The notes below the pieces were generated by a model that did not search any database, was not told where the DNA came from, and saw only the letters and a list, made by a program, of their open reading frames with translations. The translations under genes and the position numbers were made by a program. Shown piece by piece: positions 15,301 through 17,326 of a DNA stretch of 17,326 nucleotides (its first letter is position 1; every line of letters begins with the position of its first letter). The stretch comes from Moraxellaceae bacterium (GTDB taxonomy: Bacteria > Pseudomonadota > Gammaproteobacteria > Pseudomonadales > Moraxellaceae), in the NCBI GenBank assembly GCA_030146505.1, contig JASLCO010000207.1:1-17326 (forward strand), given 5' to 3'.

Positions 15301-17326
15301 GTGTGTTTGGTGGCAATGATCTCGCCACCCGTGGATTGCCCGGCGGTCTTCACCTCAGACTTCATGGCGCGCTTGCGCTCAATGCGCGCCTCACGGGTTA
15401 CATCGGCAGCCAGCTCGTCATACTTTGCGCGCTGCTCAGGCGAAAGCATCATGCGAGCCTCAGTAAATGAGCGGCCTTCGCTCATTTTTGCGCGCACCCA
15501 GATATTGAAGTCTTCGAGGGATTTGGGGGCTTGCTTGGCCTCTTCGTGCTGTTGACGCTTGGCGCTCAGTTCCTCGGCGGCAGCCTTGCGCTCCGCCGCG
15601 AACTGCGTCAGCGCATCAGCATCCGTACCCTCAACCAGTGAGCGCACGGCATCCTGATGGGATCCTCTGCCCATGACATAGGAAATGGAGCGGCCAAGGC
15701 TGTAGGCGTCCAATCCATCACGCCAGATTGCCTCAACAATCCTGTCCTTGTTTTCGCTCTTGTAGCGATAAGCGAGCATGGGGCCGCCCATCTGCAACAG
15801 GTCAGCCTTTTTCTTCTTTGATAGCAGAGCAAGGATGGCATCCTTGTCGTTTACCCATCGCTCAAAGCCCGTCTTGAACTCATCAAGGCTGGCCTCGCCA
15901 TCCGTAAGGCGCCCCCACAGATTGGCCTCCATGGAGAGAATGTCGTCGCTTTCTGCCGGGATTTCTTGACTGGGTTTTGATTTTGCAGGGACTGGCGCCT
16001 TGGAAGCCGCGCTACTACTGGTGTCACTTTCTTGATCGACATTTGACTGTGTACGCTGAACACCGCCTGCTGTAGTAGAGCTGGGAAACTGGTGAGCCAA
16101 ACGCAGCAAGTCCTGAGTCGGTGCATTCAGGCGAATGACACGTACAGGCTCTCCGGCATTCAGCTTTGCCAGCCACTGGTGATGGCCGTCGAGGACATGG
16201 CCATCTTCCGACACCAGAATGGAGCGGTCGCCGCCCGTGAACTCGGCGGCCTGCTTGACCTTGGCTGGAGAGAATTCAGCCTGCGTGGGCTTCAATTCGG
16301 AAGCTGCAACTTCCTGTTGCTCATGCGTGATGCCGCGGGCATTCAGGAAATTAACCAGGGCGCCGCGATGCTCTGCCTTGATCTGCGGCATCTGTTCGCG
16401 CGGGATATTCAGACTGCCGGAGTCAGAGGCAAAGGCTGTCCAGTTTTTGTTGATCTTCTCGCCGGCAAGCTGGTCAGATGATGCGGGCTCGATTTGCTTT
16501 GCTCGCTCTGCCAAGGCGCGTGCACGCTCTTCACGAAAGGAAACCGGCTGACCATCAGGAGAGTCTTTGGCGGCTTTCTCCGACTCATCCTTGGTCTGTG
16601 CTGCATCTTCGGCGCGCACGGCATCAACCAGTTCGCGCACCCTACGCTTTGACTCTGGCACGCTCATGCCGCGCTCGCGGAAGATAGCCGCCAAGTCAAA
16701 CTTGTCGCTAGTCAGTGTGCTGCCATCAGTCGGCGTCAATTTGATGCTGGTGGGGTAGCCGTCCTTGTCGAAGTTCACGCCAGCCAAGTGCGCGGTCTTG
16801 GCAACCGCCACAGGCTCGCCGCCCTTCTTCCAGGACAGAATCCTGCGCATAAAGTCGCGATCCTTGTCTTCCTTGCGCTGTGCTTTGTCGGCGCGAGCCT
16901 GCTCCGCGGCCTGACGGTCTGCCGTCTTTTGCTCGTCAGTGCGGGCATCTAGGGCAGCCTGGCGCACACGATCATCGTTCGCCTTCTGCCAGGCCACGAA
17001 TGTGTCAATGGCTCGGTCATAGGCGCTGTTGCGCCTGTCTGCTTGCTTGCCATTCAGTCCAGACCGCCCAGCAACATGGCCGCTGTAGGTGGCAGCACGC
17101 ACATTCATCAGGTGCCGGTACTGGGCCAGATAATCAGCACGCAATTCCTGTGCAGCTTGCTCCACAGCTGCCCGCTGAGCATCGGTGCGCGCCACGGCCA
17201 TGCCAGCGTCGCGGGCCGCGTCGATGTAGGTCTGGAACTCGTCCGCATCGGACTTCGCGCGCTGGCTGCCACTGTGCGAGATACCGGAGTAGCTGGAGGC
17301 GGCTTCCTTCAGAGGGAACTCATCGG
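9315..17326 (-). CDS. Giant polyvalent phage protein: ParB-like, DNA methyltransferase, zincin and LPD38-like regions (5' end outside window)
   Basis: An ATG at 17201 gives 2628 residues, but the frame stays open for 41 more codons to the window edge, including a plausible protein stretch (EAASSYSGISHSGSQRAK), so the gene probably starts outside. Numbering here is from the Met at 17201. Domains: charged helical N-terminus (1-230); ParB-like region (about 275-385) with HVLDGHHQWLAK, Asp338-His341; a block with RMGGWYSSFRSNGAIPGFQF near 665; N6-adenine-type methyltransferase (about 1040-1215) with DFFPTP, motif I VLEPSAGMG (1066-1074) and NPPF (1125-1128); zincin-like region with HEYFGH (1310-1315) and DEGMAH (1378-1383); a conserved phage region of unknown role (1450-1790); an LPD38-like C-terminal part (about 1800-2628) with one hydrophobic segment near 2311-2330. 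Such proteins are known in phages and conjugative elements and are thought to enter the host with the DNA. The methyltransferase may protect that DNA. The virion location is inferred. Confidence 0.93.
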   Translation of the reverse strand, partial: DEFPLKEAASSYSGISHSGSQRAKSDADEFQTYIDAARDAGMAVARTDAQRAAVEQAAQELRADYLAQYRHLMNVRAATYSGHVAGRSGLNGKQADRRNSAYDRAIDTFVAWQKANDDRVRQAALDARTDEQKTADRQAAEQARADKAQRKEDKDRDFMRRILSWKKGGEPVAVAKTAHLAGVNFDKDGYPTSIKLTPTDGSTLTSDKFDLAAIFRERGMSVPESKRRVRELVDAVRAEDAAQTKDESEKAAKDSPDGQPVSFREERARALAERAKQIEPASSDQLAGEKINKNWTAFASDSGSLNIPREQMPQIKAEHRGALVNFLNARGITHEQQEVAASELKPTQAEFSPAKVKQAAEFTGGDRSILVSEDGHVLDGHHQWLAKLNAGEPVRVIRLNAPTQDLLRLAHQFPSSTTAGGVQRTQSNVDQESDTSSSAASKAPVPAKSKPSQEIPAESDDILSMEANLWGRLTDGEASLDEFKTGFERWVNDKDAILALLSKKKKADLLQMGGPMLAYRYKSENKDRIVEAIWRDGLDAYSLGRSISYVMGRGSHQDAVRSLVEGTDADALTQFAAERKAAAEELSAKRQQHEEAKQAPKSLEDFNIWVRAKMSEGRSFTEARMMLSPEQRAKYDELAADVTREARIERKRAMKSEVKTAGQSTGGEIIATKHTRDGYDLFVVQLADRLSKEDYGTVLASAKRMGGWYSSFRSNGAIPGFQFKDRAAADAFLKLASGDSSEAQAQAEQRRDSFEDDRSQTAAERLTEMADRLEGRADESLQADRKVNTARRARFAASAESSANADKAMAKTMRNIAQAISDGKAEFLDAVRQKVQVEMLATMVNVAKNNELRAKHPSTIEQERHKGERPTSETADFAEFPSFTSYRSDLASLARKLLEVDGTKKLGQQLMKVADDVSDAYLSFAKENLSAVSQFSTASGSLASFPSRDAAETAIRRSGLVGKAIVLPVKRGENRIILSPSESINRGIWNGDGDKKITLSREFGHELMEKIGRNAQHKNLSGMWHFEGVAKRLKMLSRMGIETPAEFRSALREFIALQEQPAAIDKVREMERAMVGRRNDGLDFFPTPGEVADRMVEAANIEPGMSVLEPSAGMGHIAERIRESGIDPDVVELAGDRRELLEAKGFNVVGNDFMETQGQYDRIIMNPPFGDRRDAAHVQHAYDLLKPGGRLVAIMGEGVFFGSDKKAQAFREWLESVGGTDEKLADNTFMDASLPVNTGASARMVVIDRPEDDQAPLYSRSTSRRGVGAPLSEDVARAILQRTTRRIVANIDELPIVLVGSFDRLPQAIRDHAKANDIPPSEINGVHWRGNSYLIADQYNSPADMQRAIFHEYFGHGGLRALYGKEVGAELYQLLTKVGGIAGLRKLMLEQGHDLSHYEATFANDRSLGLKEKAIALMDEGMAHAAQSTGTLRRLIEEYVGMVRSWLRNNGFAEMADYGVTDLAYVLRQARGALKERVAGENGNPLYQRAMDGNGNATYEDAVSGLQSIAGFDEAMRFEHSSSRDLKEVIATTAPKAGFEKAGDAQVQAARRESGKKVTDAFLLQMPRRQGDKTVHDTVKVYQTGDEVWINAADLKAYVSGGAQVYAAVGDYAKNTGRRFIGDPLGLSDEAKIRRTENMLSLAIRHGGTAFMEPHPHQVAPAGDADSKLKNGAIRPLDWRKGDDAHNMVELAKTSLHNVKQFLPEISEVRYVPHEGKFFRDGKQLTADDWAGLQDRYQKAISRRLSDGISGRTDQAGSREVRQRGMGLERVHALPGRLPGIADIAATLRRAAYLNTIVSADAATRRSLLGFQDLQLQGEIDPDRAGVAGTDMERVLYSRSAPSSYSPEQEAAINKVFGAKKDSTLRERLESLRNNIGLKLKQGLVDQFAAIQNVDQHAYMLARMSKGSEGTTEAALLHGRPFLRDGVPDVDIKDGGFIKVLADLKGEHDRFFKWVAAQRAEQLKAAGKENLLTSDDIGVLKTLSGGKMADGRVRPLVYGNALKQLNAFNEATLKLAMDSGLIDKAAYELMKDQPYVPFYRLMEDGDMKGPRFSSGLINQQAWKKLKGGTQQINDDLLQNTLLNWSHLYAAAARNRAALATMDAAGGMGIAAQVAADTKGAVKVMRDGVAEHWDVSDPYLLEAVSALNYAPSGLATSLSPFKHLLTLGVTINPAFKVRNLIRDSVSSIAQADMDYNPFANVANNWKAAGRDSQTFASMLASGGVIQFGTRENSNQVRRQIERLGGTLLDKQGWQKLTGQLHDIWDKYEAFGNQAENVNRVALYQRLVNMKKEDGTPKYTHAEASFMSRDLMDFSMSGRWEAVRFLTQTVPFLNARLQGLYKLGRAANEDPRRFAAVTGAVAMASLGLMMAYANDDDWKKREDWDRDNYWWFKIGDHAFRIPKPFEIGSIGTLAERTAELILSKEMTAKRFGQRISDMVFNTFSMDPTPQAVKPFLDVYANKDSFSGRPIESMGDERLRSQDRYNERTSEFARALGSLGLPDPVRLAKGEYAGLSPKQIDFLLRGYFGWMATVTTSVTDAAFRPVLGRGERPASQLKDMFLAGNFVEALPSGSSRYVSAMYEQATEVEQAWASYRQAMALGDTEKAKEISDSGSLKSRVMLASAKRQMTTLNEQSKKIEADRVMPAETKRQRLDDIKRRQNELAQRVMTPL
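11981..12193 (-). CDS. Possible nested out-of-frame gene (70 codons) or frameshifted segment inside the giant gene
   Basis: This ORF lies on the same strand as the giant gene in the +1 frame. It starts at ATG 12193 with GAGGTG six bases upstream (12198-12203 on the plus strand numbering) and stops at 11981. Its first 29 residues are Ser/Thr-rich and look like a shadow frame. The rest (GAYPMVFLGELTKQDHEKF, then DRGEWDWSAYMRYLEG) looks like ordinary protein. By hand count over the last 40 or so codons, third-position G or C is about 71% in this frame and 42% in the main frame, where the main product turns Arg/Gly/Ser-rich (residues about 1703-1740). The choice is between a true nested gene, a pair of compensating frameshifts in the giant gene, or a sequencing artefact at an A-run. 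I favour the frameshift reading slightly. Confidence 0.35.
   Translation of the reverse strand: MSHTKENSSVTESSSQQTIGQDSKTAIKKPSAGAYPMVFLGELTKQDHEKFDRGEWDWSAYMRYLEGCRA

Larger units (their letters stand above)
7566..17326. mobile_element. Integrated tailed prophage, left part (continues past the window)
   Basis: From the dusA junction to the right edge all genes are phage-type and read leftwards: a giant polyvalent protein followed by a compact lysis cassette that ends next to attL. No integrase, repressor, capsid or terminase gene is in view. If the usual layout holds, the structural genes lie just to the right of the window and the integrase near attR. The lysis genes converge on the host hydrolase and dusA. 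The giant-protein type is common in temperate podovirus-like phages, but the window alone does not fix the virion type. Confidence 0.85.

Noticed and set aside
7584..17326. CRISPR array, tRNA gene or insertion sequence
   Set aside because: I saw no regularly spaced repeats, no cloverleaf-like sequence and no transposase frame in the window.

Overview
The window holds a junction between a proteobacterial chromosome and an integrated tailed phage. The host side (positions 1 to about 7565) carries recC and recB on the minus strand, a divergent plus-strand gene for a secreted lipoprotein of the CocE/NonD hydrolase type, and the first 26 codons or so of dusA (tRNA-dihydrouridine synthase A). RecBCD genes in this order, a lipoprotein signal and high-GC coding sequence fit a gammaproteobacterium or a close relative; I do not claim a genus.

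The dusA reading frame starts normally at 7491 and encodes the typical DusA N-terminal motif SVAPMMD. It then runs into foreign sequence and stops at 7583. The 5' end of dusA is a known integration site for prophages and genomic islands, so the left attachment site (attL) is placed at about 7545-7565. Everything to the right of it is prophage and continues past the window edge. The rest of dusA, attR and the integrase should lie beyond 17326.

The prophage part is transcribed leftwards. It begins with a giant polyvalent protein whose reading frame is still open at the window edge (2669 residues visible). In order it carries a ParB-like domain, an adenine-type DNA methyltransferase, a zincin-like metallopeptidase domain, a conserved phage region of unknown role and an LPD38-like C-terminal region. 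This looks like a protein delivered with the phage genome to protect or establish it. Downstream lie a small membrane protein, an M15-type peptidoglycan peptidase (endolysin), a two-helix holin candidate and a last membrane-anchored protein of unknown function. The last four genes overlap or nearly touch, as in a lysis cassette.

The main points for a second look are: the dusA attachment junction; LYSRS-type motifs that recur at the domain boundaries of the giant protein; a 70-codon out-of-frame ORF inside that gene, with its own ribosome binding site and more typical codon use than the main frame (nested gene or compensated frameshift); and a long hairpin between the giant gene and the lysis genes that sits on the start of the first lysis gene.
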